A DNA stretch of 64,000 bases from Dyadobacter frigoris (GCF_005280585.1 NZ_SZVO01000001.1:620001-684000), one strand, 5' to 3'; shown: positions 41,668 through 51,746, numbered from the stretch's first letter. Notes: generated by a model from the letters alone, not told the origin. Program-made: numbers and translations.

Positions 41668-43359
41668 CTATATTTTTTCGATCTCGGCTCTTTCAATAAC
41701 CGGCCAGGTAAAAAAGAATGTAGTTGATTCTTTCATAGTAGATTGGATACGGATCTTTGCTCCTTTTTCATCCATGATCTTTTTAACAATGGCAAGTCCT
41801 ACACCTGTACTTTCGACTTCATCTCTGGATTGCAGGGTCTGGAAAATAACGAATATTTTTTCATGAAACTCAGGACTGATTCCGGGTCCATTATCTCTTA
41901 CAAAAAATTCTACGCCTTCATCTCCATCTTTCCAGCCAATTGTGATTTTGATTTCCTCTTTGTCGTTGTACTTAATCCCGTTAGAAATCAGGTTTTGCAT
42001 GATCTGTCCCAACGTTATTTTTTCAGAAAGCAACTCCTTTTTGGGATCGCCCTCAAAGATGAATTCGATAGGTTTCTTTGAGCTAAAAGTATCACAAAGA
42101 TCATCAACCAATGATTTAACCAGAAATCTTTCTTTAGTTGTTTTGATACGTCCGGCTCTGGAATAGGATAGAATCCCATTAATCAGGCTTTCCATCCTAT
42201 GAACACGTCCACGTAAAAGTTTGAACTGATCCTTGGTATCGCCATCAAGATGATCCTCAATATCTTCTTCAATCCATTCAGATAAGTTATTGATTGCACG
42301 TAGCGGCGCCTTCAAATCGTGACTTACCACATAGGCAAACTGGTCAAGTTCAGCGTTGATCCTTTCCAGATCGCGCATGTACGATTTGAGTTTATTCTCC
42401 GCTTCCACCCGTTCAGTAATATCACGGATAAATGCCAGAACATAACCCTGGCCGTCAGTTTCATAATATTTTACACTCGATTCTACCGGATAAGTACTGC
42501 CATCTGTCTTTTTATGGACACCGGTAATGATCATTTTGGAAGTACTTTTCAAACTATTTACGTACTCTTCCCATCTTTGAGGATCTTCAAATATTTTTTC
42601 AACGCTGCTAATATGTGACCCGATTATTTCTTCCTGTTTTTTACCTAAACGGCGGGCCGCTTCGTGGTTAATGAAGAGTAGCTTTCCAGTGTCATCCGAA
42701 ACCTGAACCGCCTCACTTGATTCATTAAACCATTCGACCATCCGGTTAATCTGCTCTTCCTGTGCTTTTCTGGAAGTAATATCACTGACCGTTCCAATAA
42801 ATCCGATCACTTCTTCGTCAGAATCCAACTGTGCAGAAATAGAAATTTCGAGCCATTTTTCGGTTTTATCAGCCGTCGTTAATTTAAAAGTATCCTGAAC
42901 TGATTTTATTTTTCCTGTAAACAGCGATTCCAGTCTGCTTTTTGAATCACTGTTGATCTGAAATTCAGCCCAGTTTTTATTTAAACTATCGGTTACTTTA
43001 AAGCCTGTTACCGTTTCCCAGGCGTTGTTAAGGTATATTATATTGCCTTCTTTATTGAGCTGAATAAGCACTTCCGAAATACTGTTGGCCACTTCTTCCA
43101 GTCTTCTGTTGGTAGAAGCCGCCTCTTCTGTTTTCTGATCGGCAATGCTGATCAGCTCCTTGTTGGCCTTAAATAATTCTGTCGAACTTTGTTCGAGTAT
43201 ATGTTCCACACGTGCGATATCATCCTGAAATTCAAGATAAGCCTGATTGACAGAATTAAGAAAATCCTGAAATTCAGGATTTTCAGCCAGTCCAGGTGGT
43301 AACGATTTCCTGATCTGGCGTTTTAAAAGACGGTGATAAGTAATTTCCGTTGTTTCCAA
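41668..43359 (-). CDS. Multi-PAS sensor histidine kinase
   Basis: The 563-aa protein has an N-terminal coiled-coil (residues about 30-85, rich in Glu/Lys), two PAS/PAC units (about 85-200 and 205-325, each with SDI/RDITxR endings), and a phytochrome-type HisKA box in FAYVVSHDLKAPLRAI. Its ATPase domain ends DNGPGISPEFHEKIF and STGVGLAIVKKI. It has no membrane segment, so it senses inside the cell. It begins 11 bp after the FIST gene, and the two are co-transcribed. Confidence 0.93.
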   Translation of the reverse strand: METTEITYHRLLKRQIRKSLPPGLAENPEFQDFLNSVNQAYLEFQDDIARVEHILEQSSTELFKANKELISIADQKTEEAASTNRRLEEVANSISEVLIQLNKEGNIIYLNNAWETVTGFKVTDSLNKNWAEFQINSDSKSRLESLFTGKIKSVQDTFKLTTADKTEKWLEISISAQLDSDEEVIGFIGTVSDITSRKAQEEQINRMVEWFNESSEAVQVSDDTGKLLFINHEAARRLGKKQEEIIGSHISSVEKIFEDPQRWEEYVNSLKSTSKMIITGVHKKTDGSTYPVESSVKYYETDGQGYVLAFIRDITERVEAENKLKSYMRDLERINAELDQFAYVVSHDLKAPLRAINNLSEWIEEDIEDHLDGDTKDQFKLLRGRVHRMESLINGILSYSRAGRIKTTKERFLVKSLVDDLCDTFSSKKPIEFIFEGDPKKELLSEKITLGQIMQNLISNGIKYNDKEEIKITIGWKDGDEGVEFFVRDNGPGISPEFHEKIFVIFQTLQSRDEVESTGVGLAIVKKIMDEKGAKIRIQSTMKESTTFFFTWPVIERAEIEKI

Positions 43360-43370
43360 TATTCGATGAT

Positions 43371-44495
43371 TTATGATTCCCGGAAAGTGGTAATGGTCAT
43401 AGTTTGATTATGAAGCTCACATTGAACATTCTGGTTAAAAGGCGCAATTTCTCCGTAAGAATAAAATCCTGTAATGAAAGGTTTGTCTAAAACCTCTGAA
43501 ACGGACTCAACTTCCTCTTCCACAATCTGTTTTAACACAAGTTTTCTGCCGACGCAACTTACCAGCAAGGCAAATTCCGGAGATTTTTTATCGCCATTTT
43601 TAGCGGCAACGGCAGCTTCTTCCGCGCCGTTTATCAGTCTATCGGTGTTGGCTTTCATCAATCTTACGAAACTTCCTTGTGGAATGTCTCCTGCAAAAGT
43701 GAGGCTTTTGTCTTCTTCGCTAATACCAAGAATCGTTCTTACAACGGGAGCACGGTCTTCGCTGTCACGCATACTTAATGGAAACAAAAGTCCGGATGAG
43801 GGAAGGTCTTTTGCCCTATCGCCCAAAAACGATTTGTACAAATCCAGAGCAGGCTGACCATCAATCTCATACAATACGTTTTCTTTTGATTTTGTGACTA
43901 GTCTGTCCAAACCAAAACTGTCCCAGCCACCACGTGACCCGAAACCGATTTGCAGAGAATCGCCATAAAAACCGACCGCCGCGATACTTTCAGTAGCCAC
44001 TGTTCCGTCAGGTTCAACAATTACTGTTTTAGAAAAATTGGGTCCGTCGCCGGCAAGCCCGCCTGTTAAGGTGACATTTTCCGGCAATTCATCAGCGATT
44101 CCTTTTACAAGATCAGTGCCGTTAACTTTTAAGCCATCCGAAACAACAAAAACGTGTTTGAGCCCTTCTTGTGGAAACTGCGAAACCAGTTTTTTGCCAA
44201 TTTCAAAACTGTTATAATCTGAATCTTTCAATCCAGCTTTTGCTGACTGGATTTTTACATTCTCAAATTCAATGGCTGTAAAAATGATCGTTCCGTCACG
44301 GACTGATTCTCCGATGATTTCTCCTGCTGTGGAGCAGCCAGTCAGAATAGCATTTGGATATTTCCTGGCCAGTTCCTTAGTTAAGGTCTGATTTTCAATA
44401 AGTTCGCGGTGGCCAAACGCGAATATAAGTTGGGGATTTATTGTAAACGGTTTTACGGAGGCTTCGTCAGTGTAGACGAACTGTTCAATTTTCAT
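43371..44495 (-). CDS. FIST domain signal-transduction protein
   Basis: FIST_N (about residues 20-230) and FIST_C (about 230-360) are recognisable from NPQLIFAFGHRE, LTGCSTAGEI, HVFVVSDGLKVNG, LTGGLAGDGPNF, YEIDGQPALDLYKS and a closing GFYSYGEIAPF. FIST proteins are cytosolic sensors thought to bind small ligands such as amino acids, and are usually paired with kinases. The ATG at 44495 is preferred to one at 44579 because the latter adds a non-family leader. It is the first gene of the sensory cluster. Confidence 0.9.
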   Translation of the reverse strand: MKIEQFVYTDEASVKPFTINPQLIFAFGHRELIENQTLTKELARKYPNAILTGCSTAGEIIGESVRDGTIIFTAIEFENVKIQSAKAGLKDSDYNSFEIGKKLVSQFPQEGLKHVFVVSDGLKVNGTDLVKGIADELPENVTLTGGLAGDGPNFSKTVIVEPDGTVATESIAAVGFYGDSLQIGFGSRGGWDSFGLDRLVTKSKENVLYEIDGQPALDLYKSFLGDRAKDLPSSGLLFPLSMRDSEDRAPVVRTILGISEEDKSLTFAGDIPQGSFVRLMKANTDRLINGAEEAAVAAKNGDKKSPEFALLVSCVGRKLVLKQIVEEEVESVSEVLDKPFITGFYSYGEIAPFNQNVQCELHNQTMTITTFRES

Positions 44496-44639
44496 AGTTG
44501 AGATAGGGCTTTTGAAAACCGGTTTGAGGATACAAGATAATGAAAGTTTCCGAGCAGTTGAGTAATTATCAGGAAGCAAAACCTGCCCTTGTTAAACGCC
44601 TGAGAAATATAAAATTGAAATGAATGTTACGATTGCTTT

Positions 44640-45983
44640 CTAACTAATAGACGGAAACGAAATTCCCTTTATTTTTCGAAATAATTCTACTGCATATAGG
44701 TCTGTCATGCCGGATACAAAATCGAGAACGGTTTGGATCTTGGCATATTCGTCCGTCTCTTTTGTAATAAATTGTTTCGGGATCAGCTCAACAAGTTTTT
44801 TCGAATAGTGAGAATTGTTGTTCAGGTAAGCCGGTATGAATTCTTCCAAAAGTCCGCCCATTACCTTATACCCAGCCACTTCAATTTGCACAACAGACGA
44901 ATAATTGTAAATTTTCTTAATCGAAATCGTTTCAATATTTTTCATGATCGTGCGAAACGGTTCGTTGATCTGATCGATCAGGCTATGATTAAAATCACCT
45001 TGCAAAATACTTTCCTGCTCTTTATAAAAAAGCTCAGAGCATTGACCGATGAGCGTGTTAATCGATTTAGCCCTTAAAAAACTTATTTTGGCATCATCGT
45101 CGTCAATTTCGTCCAGCCGCTCAGCCATTTTTGGATCGTTAGCTAACGGTAACAGCAAATCTTCGACTTCACGATAGGATAATATTTTCAGCCGGTGCGC
45201 GTCTTCGAGATCTATAATGTTGTAACAAATATCGTCGGCAGCTTCAACCAGATAAACAATGGGATGTCGCTTGTAAATCAGATAATTATCTTCAACTTTA
45301 GTTAACCCAAGTTCGGTTGCGATTTTCTCAAAACCCGCTTGTTCGGATTGGAAAAATCCATATTTCTTTCTAAAAATTTTCGATTTATCATGACCTGCAA
45401 GTGATTCGCAGGGATATTTCGCAATGGATGCCAGGGTGGAATAGGTCAGGGCAAAACTTCCGTAGCCTTTTCCTGCATATGGATGCGTCAAAATTCGGAA
45501 AGCGTTGGCATTACCTTCAAAATGAGTCAGATCTTCCCATTGAGCCTCCGTTACTTTATCTTTATAGATACGCCCGTCACCATTCGTGAAATAATAAGAA
45601 ATTGCGGCCTCTCCGGAATGCCCAAAAGCCGGATTCCCAAGATCATGAGCCAGACACGCCGCAGCCACAATATTCCCGATTTCACTGATCAATGGCAGCT
45701 CGTCGTCGAGTTCAGGTCTGCTTTTTTTCAAACGATTGTAAAAAATCCTGCCCAATGACCTGCCGACACTGGCTACTTCAAGGCTATGCGTCAATCGGTT
45801 ATGGACAAAAATGCTTCCGGGTAATGGGAAAACCTGTGTTTTATTTTGAAGCCTTCTGAAAGGTGAAGAAAATATCAAACGGTCATAATCACGCTGAAAT
45901 TCCGACCGGGCTTCCGCCTGGTCTTCAATATTTTTATCTTCGCTTCCCCAGCGTTTTGCCGAGAGTAAATTTTCCCACTTCAT
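44640..45983 (-). CDS. dgt: Deoxyguanosinetriphosphate triphosphohydrolase-like dNTPase
   Basis: The enzyme removes triphosphate from dNTPs. HD-domain marks are SSPFRRLQNKTQVFPLP, NRLTHSLEVASVGRSLG and the metal motif AHDLGNPAFGHSGE, followed by a VEAADDICYNIIDLEDA block. The ATG at 45983 gives 447 aa and fits the family start (KWENLLSAKRWG); the longer frame from 46043 is not needed. It lies alone, on the minus strand, after the FIST cluster start. Confidence 0.93.
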   Translation of the reverse strand: MKWENLLSAKRWGSEDKNIEDQAEARSEFQRDYDRLIFSSPFRRLQNKTQVFPLPGSIFVHNRLTHSLEVASVGRSLGRIFYNRLKKSRPELDDELPLISEIGNIVAAACLAHDLGNPAFGHSGEAAISYYFTNGDGRIYKDKVTEAQWEDLTHFEGNANAFRILTHPYAGKGYGSFALTYSTLASIAKYPCESLAGHDKSKIFRKKYGFFQSEQAGFEKIATELGLTKVEDNYLIYKRHPIVYLVEAADDICYNIIDLEDAHRLKILSYREVEDLLLPLANDPKMAERLDEIDDDDAKISFLRAKSINTLIGQCSELFYKEQESILQGDFNHSLIDQINEPFRTIMKNIETISIKKIYNYSSVVQIEVAGYKVMGGLLEEFIPAYLNNNSHYSKKLVELIPKQFITKETDEYAKIQTVLDFVSGMTDLYAVELFRKIKGISFPSIS

Positions 45984-46267
45984 GAGGAGAGTACAACTAC
46001 GTTGAAAATGTGTCCGCTTTCTACACAATAGTACGAATTCCAAACGGTTTTATATTGGCATTATACGATGGAAGTGCTCAGAATTTATATAGAAATTGTT
46101 GTATTAATTAATTGTAAAGTTTAACACGGATTTAAAATACGGTTTAAGGAAAGTCTCTTTGAGTGACATGTTTATCAATTAAGATTAAAATATCAAACGG
46201 ATTTTCAAATAAAAAGGAACAATCTTTGAGTAAAAATGACGGGACAATCTGTCAACAATCCAGCTTC

Positions 46268-46876
46268 ATGACCGAGTCAAAACATCGTTATTTTATTATT
46301 AACAAACCGCCCAATATGGTATCGCAGTTTATCAGTCCTGATGCTGTGGGTTTGCTTGGCGATTTGGAATATGACTTTCCCGAAGGAATTCATGCAATTG
46401 GCCGGCTCGACAGCCATTCTGAAGGCTTATTAATTTTGACGACGAATAAAAAAGTCACCCGTTTATTGTTTCAGGGAGAAGTGCCGCATAAAAGAACTTA
46501 CATTGTGCATGTCAAACATGTGGTGAGCCAGGAAAAACTGAATTTGCTCAGAACTGGTATTCCGATCATAATAAAAGGAAATGTTGAATATGTAACTACG
46601 CCTTGCGAAGTTGAAATTGTAGAAAAACCTAAAGGCTGGTTGAAACTTTCAAAAGAACCTGAGAACGTACCGCACAGTTGGCTGGAAATCACCTTAACTG
46701 AAGGGAAATATCATCAGATAAGAAAAATGGTAGTTGCCGCCGGACATAAATGCAAAAGGTTAATCCGTATGTCCATTGAAGATATGGAAATTGGTGACTT
46801 GAAACCAGGAGGGGTAAGGGAATTGGAAGAGGAAGATTTTTTTAGAAAACTGAAAATAGAAAACTGGCGCGAGTAA
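46268..46876 (+). CDS. rluE: RluE-type rRNA pseudouridine synthase (RsuA family)
   Basis: The ATG at 46268 gives about 202 aa starting MTESKHRYFIINKPP, the usual start of this short class without an S4 domain; the longer frame from 46163 is rejected. The catalytic Asp is in AIGRLDSHSEGLLILT. KRTYIVHV and GKYHQIRKMVVAAGHKCKRLIR are conserved later blocks. The modified rRNA position is inferred from family, not shown. The divergent gap of 284 bp before it has no gene. Confidence 0.9.
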   Translation: MTESKHRYFIINKPPNMVSQFISPDAVGLLGDLEYDFPEGIHAIGRLDSHSEGLLILTTNKKVTRLLFQGEVPHKRTYIVHVKHVVSQEKLNLLRTGIPIIIKGNVEYVTTPCEVEIVEKPKGWLKLSKEPENVPHSWLEITLTEGKYHQIRKMVVAAGHKCKRLIRMSIEDMEIGDLKPGGVRELEEEDFFRKLKIENWRE

Positions 46877-46962
46877 TTTACGCGCTAGTAACTTATTGAC
46901 TTTTGCTGCGAATAAATAGTAACAAATCAATCTCATGTTCTTTTGTTTGTAAAAGCAATTCC

Positions 46963-47718
46963 ATGAAATTAAGTATATATTCCGATAAGGATGCCATGTC
47001 CAGGGCAACGGCCGATCTGATTGCTGACCAGATCCGGCGAAAACCGGATTCTCTGCTATGTTTTCCGTCCGGTGAATCTCCTACGATTGTACTAAATTCT
47101 CTGGTAAAATATGGTCTGGAAGGTCATGTTGATTTCAGCCAATGCCGCTTTGTGGGTTTGGATGAATGGATTGGTATGGATGAAAATGATGCAGGAAGCT
47201 GCAAACATTATTTGTATTCCAATTTTTTCAATCCATTGAAAATCAGCCAGAAACAAATAATATTTTTCGACGGTCTTGCTGAAAATCCAGATCAGGAATG
47301 CAAGCGAATAGATCAATATATTCAGGAATATGGTCCGATTGATTTGATGTTGGTGGGCTTGGGAATGAATGGGCATATTGGATTGAATGAGCCCGGCGTT
47401 GATTTTCATTCCTACGCACATATTACCGAACTGGATCCGGTTACCGTAAAAGTTGCACAAAAATATTTCACTAAAACAACTGAACTTTCTGGCGGGATAA
47501 CGCTTGGATTACAACATTTTTCCGAAGCGAAAACGGCTGTTCTAATCGTTGCTGGGAAGAAAAAAGCGGAAATTGTTTTAAAAGTTTTAACAGAAAAAAT
47601 CTCTAATAAAATTCCGGGTACGATTATCCGCTCTCACGAAAATGCCTTTGTTTTTCTTGACGAGGAAGCAGCTTCCCAGCTTTCTGACAATACCAGAGAA
47701 ACCGTTTCTAATCACTAG
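46963..47718 (+). CDS. Glucosamine-6-phosphate deaminase-like isomerase
   Basis: The ATG at 46963 gives about 251 aa, starting MKLSIYSDKDAMSRATAD. FPSGESPTIVL, FVGLDEWIG, LVGLGMNGHIGLNEPG and ITLGLQHFSEAKTAVLIVAG are the NagB/6-phosphogluconolactonase-like blocks; GHIGLNEP contains the catalytic region of NagB. It is probably a sugar-phosphate deaminase/isomerase, with the exact sugar unknown. The GMC oxidoreductase gene follows after 5 bp, so the two are co-transcribed. Confidence 0.88.
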   Translation: MKLSIYSDKDAMSRATADLIADQIRRKPDSLLCFPSGESPTIVLNSLVKYGLEGHVDFSQCRFVGLDEWIGMDENDAGSCKHYLYSNFFNPLKISQKQIIFFDGLAENPDQECKRIDQYIQEYGPIDLMLVGLGMNGHIGLNEPGVDFHSYAHITELDPVTVKVAQKYFTKTTELSGGITLGLQHFSEAKTAVLIVAGKKKAEIVLKVLTEKISNKIPGTIIRSHENAFVFLDEEAASQLSDNTRETVSNH

Positions 47719-47723
47719 CCACC

Positions 47724-49448
47724 ATGAGAGATCCGTCACAAAATCAAATACGGGATTCAAAGACCCCGAATTATTTCGATGCAATAGTAATTGGTTCTGG
47801 TATTAGTGGAGGCTGGGCCGCCAAGGAATTATGCGAAAAGGGAATGAAAACCCTTGTTTTGGAGCGGGGCAGAAATGTGGAACACAACAAAGATTATCCA
47901 ACAGCACATTTAAATCCCTGGGATTTTGAACACCGCGGAAATCTGACCAAAAAGTTTCTGGATGAAAACCCGCTAATCAGTAAAGCCGCTGGTTTTGGGG
48001 ATGATACAAAACATTTTTTTGTGCAGGATAAAGACCATCCGTATGTTCAGGAAAAGCCTTTTGAGTGGATTCGGGGCTATCAGGTAGGAGGGAAGTCACT
48101 AACCTGGGGGCGTGCATGTCAGCGTTGGAGTGAATTCGAGTTTACAGCTCCGGAACGTTTTGGTTATGGAATTGGCTGGCCTATCGGTTATAAAGATGTG
48201 GCGGCCTGGTACTCGCATGTGGAAGAATTTATCGGTGTTTGTGGAAATAAAGATGGGTTGGAAGCCATGCCCGACGGTGAATATTTACCTCCTTTTGAAT
48301 TGAACTGTGTCCAGAAAGTTGTTCAGGAAAAGATTACCGAAAATTACAAAGACCGTCATCTGGTTCATGCCCGATGGGCGCATTTGACAAAGCCGAAAGA
48401 AATTCATCTGCAACAAGGCAGAGGCGGTTGTCAGGCCAGGAATTTATGTATGCGCGGCTGTCCTTATGGTGGATATTTTAGTTCCGTAAGTTCTACTTTA
48501 CCTTGGGCTGAGAAAACGGGAAATCTTACCGTTCGGCCACATTCGGTCGTCCATTCCATTGTTTATGATGAAAAAACCGGCAAGGCGAGTGGCGTAAAAA
48601 TCATCGATGCGAACACAAAGGAGGTGCAGGAATATTTTGCCAAAGTGATTTTTCTGAATGCTTCTGCGCTTAACAGTAATCTGGTTTTACTTAATTCAAA
48701 ATCAAAACGTTTTCCCAATGGTCTGGGAAATGATAGCGGTGTTTTGGGGAAATATATTGCCTTTCATAATTACCGCGCTTCGGTGGCAGCTGATATGCCC
48801 GGTTTTGAAGATAAATATTATTTTGGAAGAAATCCAACGGAACCGATTCTGGCTAATTATCGCAATCTACATAAACAGGATACCGATTATGTTGGCGGTT
48901 TTACCACATTCATGGGCGCATACCGGACACGTGGAAATGAAAAAGTCCAGTCAACTTTTGGTGAGGATTTTAAAAAAGCCATGTCAAAACCCGGTGGCTG
49001 GAAAGTGTATATGTACATGCAGGGCGAAACGATTCCGAAAGCTACTAATCAGGTCACTTTAAGTTCTGATAAAAAAGATCAGTGGGGGATTCCGCTTTTG
49101 GTGACTTCGGTTGGTTATGATGATAATGATGAAAAAATGATCCGTGATTTCTTGAAAGAAAGTGCTGAAATGTTTGAAAAAGCAGGTTGTACTAATATTT
49201 CTCAGCATGATAATAAACAGGCTCCGGGACTGGATATTCATGAAATGGGCGGTTGCAGGATGGGAAAAGATCCGAAAACGTCTATGTTGAATCAGCATAA
49301 TCAACTTCATCATTGCCCAAATGTATTTGTAACCGATGGTGCTTGTATGACGAGTACCGGAAATCAAAGTCCATCGTTGCTATACATGGCTCTGACCGCA
49401 CGTGCGGTTGATTTTGCCGTTAATAAAATGAAGGAAGGAAATTTGTAG
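47724..49448 (+). CDS. GMC family oxidoreductase
   Basis: The 574-aa flavoprotein has the FAD-binding motif AIVIGSGISGGWAAKEL, VLERGRNVEH, KSLTWGRACQRWSEFEF and CMRGCPYGGYF. The C-terminal catalytic His/Asn region lies in HEMGGCRMGKDPKTS and VTDGACMTSTGNQSPSLLYMALTARA. This is the GMC_oxred group acting on sugar or sugar-alcohol substrates in Bacteroidota. There is no signal peptide; export through a partner is possible but not visible. It lies 5 bp after the NagB-like gene, hinting at a shared sugar pathway. Confidence 0.93.
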   Translation: MRDPSQNQIRDSKTPNYFDAIVIGSGISGGWAAKELCEKGMKTLVLERGRNVEHNKDYPTAHLNPWDFEHRGNLTKKFLDENPLISKAAGFGDDTKHFFVQDKDHPYVQEKPFEWIRGYQVGGKSLTWGRACQRWSEFEFTAPERFGYGIGWPIGYKDVAAWYSHVEEFIGVCGNKDGLEAMPDGEYLPPFELNCVQKVVQEKITENYKDRHLVHARWAHLTKPKEIHLQQGRGGCQARNLCMRGCPYGGYFSSVSSTLPWAEKTGNLTVRPHSVVHSIVYDEKTGKASGVKIIDANTKEVQEYFAKVIFLNASALNSNLVLLNSKSKRFPNGLGNDSGVLGKYIAFHNYRASVAADMPGFEDKYYFGRNPTEPILANYRNLHKQDTDYVGGFTTFMGAYRTRGNEKVQSTFGEDFKKAMSKPGGWKVYMYMQGETIPKATNQVTLSSDKKDQWGIPLLVTSVGYDDNDEKMIRDFLKESAEMFEKAGCTNISQHDNKQAPGLDIHEMGGCRMGKDPKTSMLNQHNQLHHCPNVFVTDGACMTSTGNQSPSLLYMALTARAVDFAVNKMKEGNL

Positions 49449-49508
49449 GTTTCATTGTAAATATGTTTATTAACTTTTTTTGTAAGATTTCCTTCTTAAC
49501 TATTAGCT

Positions 49509-49877
49509 ATGAATTTAATCGGTAATATTATCTGGCTCATTTTCGGTGGATTTATCGTCGCAATCGAATATTTTATCGCAGGTTTTGTCCTTTGCGTCAC
49601 GATTATCGGTATACCTTTTGGTATTCAATGTTTTAAAATCGGGATATTAACATTGATGCCTTTTGGCAGAGAGGTGAGGGAAGTACCTGGGCAAACGGGT
49701 TGTTTGTCCACGATTTTCAATATTATCTGGATTTTCATTGGCGGAATCTGGATTGCACTCACACATCTTGTTTTTGGGATTTTGTTAGCGATAACAATTA
49801 TTGGTCTGCCTTTTGCCAAACAGCATTTCAAATTGATGAGCCTGTCCTTCACACCTTTCGGTAAGGATATTTATTGA
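49509..49877 (+). CDS. YccF domain membrane protein
   Basis: The 122-aa protein has two YccF-like halves: NLIGNIIWLIFGG..IGIPFGIQCFKI and TIFNIIWIFIGGIWIAL..IGLPFAKQHFKL. Four membrane segments are expected. The family is small and of unknown function. A terminator follows 27 bp after the stop. Confidence 0.93.
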   Translation: MNLIGNIIWLIFGGFIVAIEYFIAGFVLCVTIIGIPFGIQCFKIGILTLMPFGREVREVPGQTGCLSTIFNIIWIFIGGIWIALTHLVFGILLAITIIGLPFAKQHFKLMSLSFTPFGKDIY

Positions 49878-49903
49878 TTTTTGAATTGATATTGACATAA
49901 AGA

Positions 49904-49927
49904 AACCTGAGATTTCTCGGGTTTTTT
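49904..49927 (+). terminator. Rho-independent terminator after the YccF gene
   Basis: Stem AACCTGAGA / TCTCGGGTT (one G-T pair, 2-base loop) is followed by a T run. Confidence 0.75.
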
Positions 49928-50008
49928 GTGTTTTTAAAGAATTCGTTAATGCTTTTTAAAAAACAAAAGGCACGGTAATTGTTAAGTTGATTTATAATGT
50001 AGAAAGTC

Positions 50009-50986
50009 ATGAAAGCAGTTGTCATTACGCAGCCGGGAGGGCCGGAAGTTTTAGAAATTCAGGAGCGACCCGCTCCTGCTTTTAAATCAAATGAGGTTTT
50101 AATCAAGGTTTTTGCGGCGGGAATAAATCGTCCTGATGTTTTTCAACGGAAAGGGAATTATCCGCCACCACCGGGAGCACCTCAGGATATTCCGGGTTTG
50201 GAAGTTGCCGGAACGATTGAGCAATGCGGTGCAAATGTCGAAAGCTGGAAAGTTGGTGATGCGGTTTGCGCATTATTAGCGGGAGGTGGTTATGCTGAAT
50301 ATGCGGTTGTCAACGCACAGCATTGTTTGCCAATTCCGAAAAGATTTTCTTTTATAGAAGCGGCCTCATTACCTGAAACCGTTTATACCGTTTGGCATAA
50401 TGCATTTCAAAAAGGACAATTGCAAAGCGGAGAAAACTTTTTGGTTCATGGCGGCAGCAGCGGAATTGGTATCACAGCGATTCAGCTGGCGAAAGGTTTC
50501 GGAGCAAAAGTTTTTGCTACGGCCGGCTCGGATGATAAATGTGAAGCTTGCAAAGAATTGGGTGCTGATCTTTGTATTAATTATAAAAAAGAAGACTTTG
50601 AAAATGTGTTAAGAAGCGAGGGTGTTGATGTGATTCTGGATATGGTTGGCGGAGATTATATTCCCAAAAATCTTAGATTGCTGCGCGTTGACGGCCGCAT
50701 GGTTTTTATCAATACCATGAAAGGTAATAAAGCCGAAGGTGTTGATTTTGGGTTGATCATGAAAAACCGGTTGACAATTACAGGCAGTACTCTGCGTAAC
50801 CGGGATGTAGCATTTAAGGCCGCTTTGACAAGAGAAATCCTTGAAAATGTGTGGCCATTAATGGAAAATGGAAAGTTTAACCCCGTTATTAACCGCGAAT
50901 TTCCGATAGCAGAAGCGGCGAAAGCACATGAATTAATGGAAAGTAGTGATCACATTGGGAAGATTGTTCTGACAAATACGTGGTGA
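50009..50986 (+). CDS. NAD(P)H quinone oxidoreductase (zinc-independent MDR, PIG3-like)
   Basis: The 325-aa protein starts KAVVITQPGGPEVLEIQERP and has GINRPDVFQRKGNYPPPPGAP, IPGLEVAGTIEQ and the nucleotide-binding GGSSGIGITAIQLAKGFGAKVFATAGS, without zinc-ligand Cys clusters. These are the marks of the quinone oxidoreductase class of medium-chain dehydrogenases, probably reducing quinones or enals. It converges with the CPBP gene on the opposite strand with almost no gap. Confidence 0.93.
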   Translation: MKAVVITQPGGPEVLEIQERPAPAFKSNEVLIKVFAAGINRPDVFQRKGNYPPPPGAPQDIPGLEVAGTIEQCGANVESWKVGDAVCALLAGGGYAEYAVVNAQHCLPIPKRFSFIEAASLPETVYTVWHNAFQKGQLQSGENFLVHGGSSGIGITAIQLAKGFGAKVFATAGSDDKCEACKELGADLCINYKKEDFENVLRSEGVDVILDMVGGDYIPKNLRLLRVDGRMVFINTMKGNKAEGVDFGLIMKNRLTITGSTLRNRDVAFKAALTREILENVWPLMENGKFNPVINREFPIAEAAKAHELMESSDHIGKIVLTNTW

Positions 50987-50987
50987 T

Positions 50988-51746
50988 TTATCGGTAAATC
51001 CTTCGCATTTCCTTTCTCATAAACCAGATCAGGGTAACAAAAATCAGTGTGTAGAAATAGAACAAATCGTTATATGGAGAATTGACCAAGTAGAGTTGAT
51101 TGTTGCTAAATGCGTGAATCAAGGTGGTGAAATAAATATTATCTGTGACGACGTATACAAAGAAATAGGCCATGCCATAAAAAAAGGCGCTGATTAATGG
51201 TGGTGCCAACATTGAAAAATCTGTGTGATCACGGAAAATATAGGCGGAAACGTGGGAAAGGCTGAAAATGATTGCTACAACAACAGCCAACCCGATTAGT
51301 TGCTGTCTGGGAATTTCTTTTTGTTCTGCAAAATGTAATGGAAGAAAACGGAAAATGAATTCTTCGATTAAAGCTGCCGGAATCGAGTTAAATAAAAATA
51401 TCAAAAAGTATTTTGTTATTCGTGATGATGAAGGAAAATGCGCGGGAATTTGGCTCCCGTAGTAAATCCAGATTTGTGCAAGCATCCAGACGACGAAACC
51501 CATGATTATTGCAATAACGAGTTTTTTCCGGGAAAAGAGTTCGCCTAACGAAAGCTCTTTGTAATAGGGTTTTAAAAGTCGGGCCAGGATGAGGGATTCG
51601 ATACTAAAAATAAATACTCCTAAAACGATTGCTTGTTGCCAGTTTTCTAAAATATTTTGAGCCCAGTCTGTAATGAAAATCAGGCTAATTGTGTTAGCTA
51701 ACAGACAGCATACCAGAATAATTTTTGCCGGATCTTTTAATCTCAT
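50988..51746 (-). CDS. CPBP family intramembrane protease (Abi/CAAX-like)
   Basis: The 252-aa protein has about seven membrane segments and the EExxxR-type motif LIEEFIFRFLPLHF near residue 122, with the paired histidine in IFSLSHVSAYIF. These residues form the metal-free or metal-dependent glutamic/CAAX-type protease site. The substrate is unknown. Confidence 0.9.
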   Translation of the reverse strand: MRLKDPAKIILVCCLLANTISLIFITDWAQNILENWQQAIVLGVFIFSIESLILARLLKPYYKELSLGELFSRKKLVIAIIMGFVVWMLAQIWIYYGSQIPAHFPSSSRITKYFLIFLFNSIPAALIEEFIFRFLPLHFAEQKEIPRQQLIGLAVVVAIIFSLSHVSAYIFRDHTDFSMLAPPLISAFFYGMAYFFVYVVTDNIYFTTLIHAFSNNQLYLVNSPYNDLFYFYTLIFVTLIWFMRKEMRRIYR

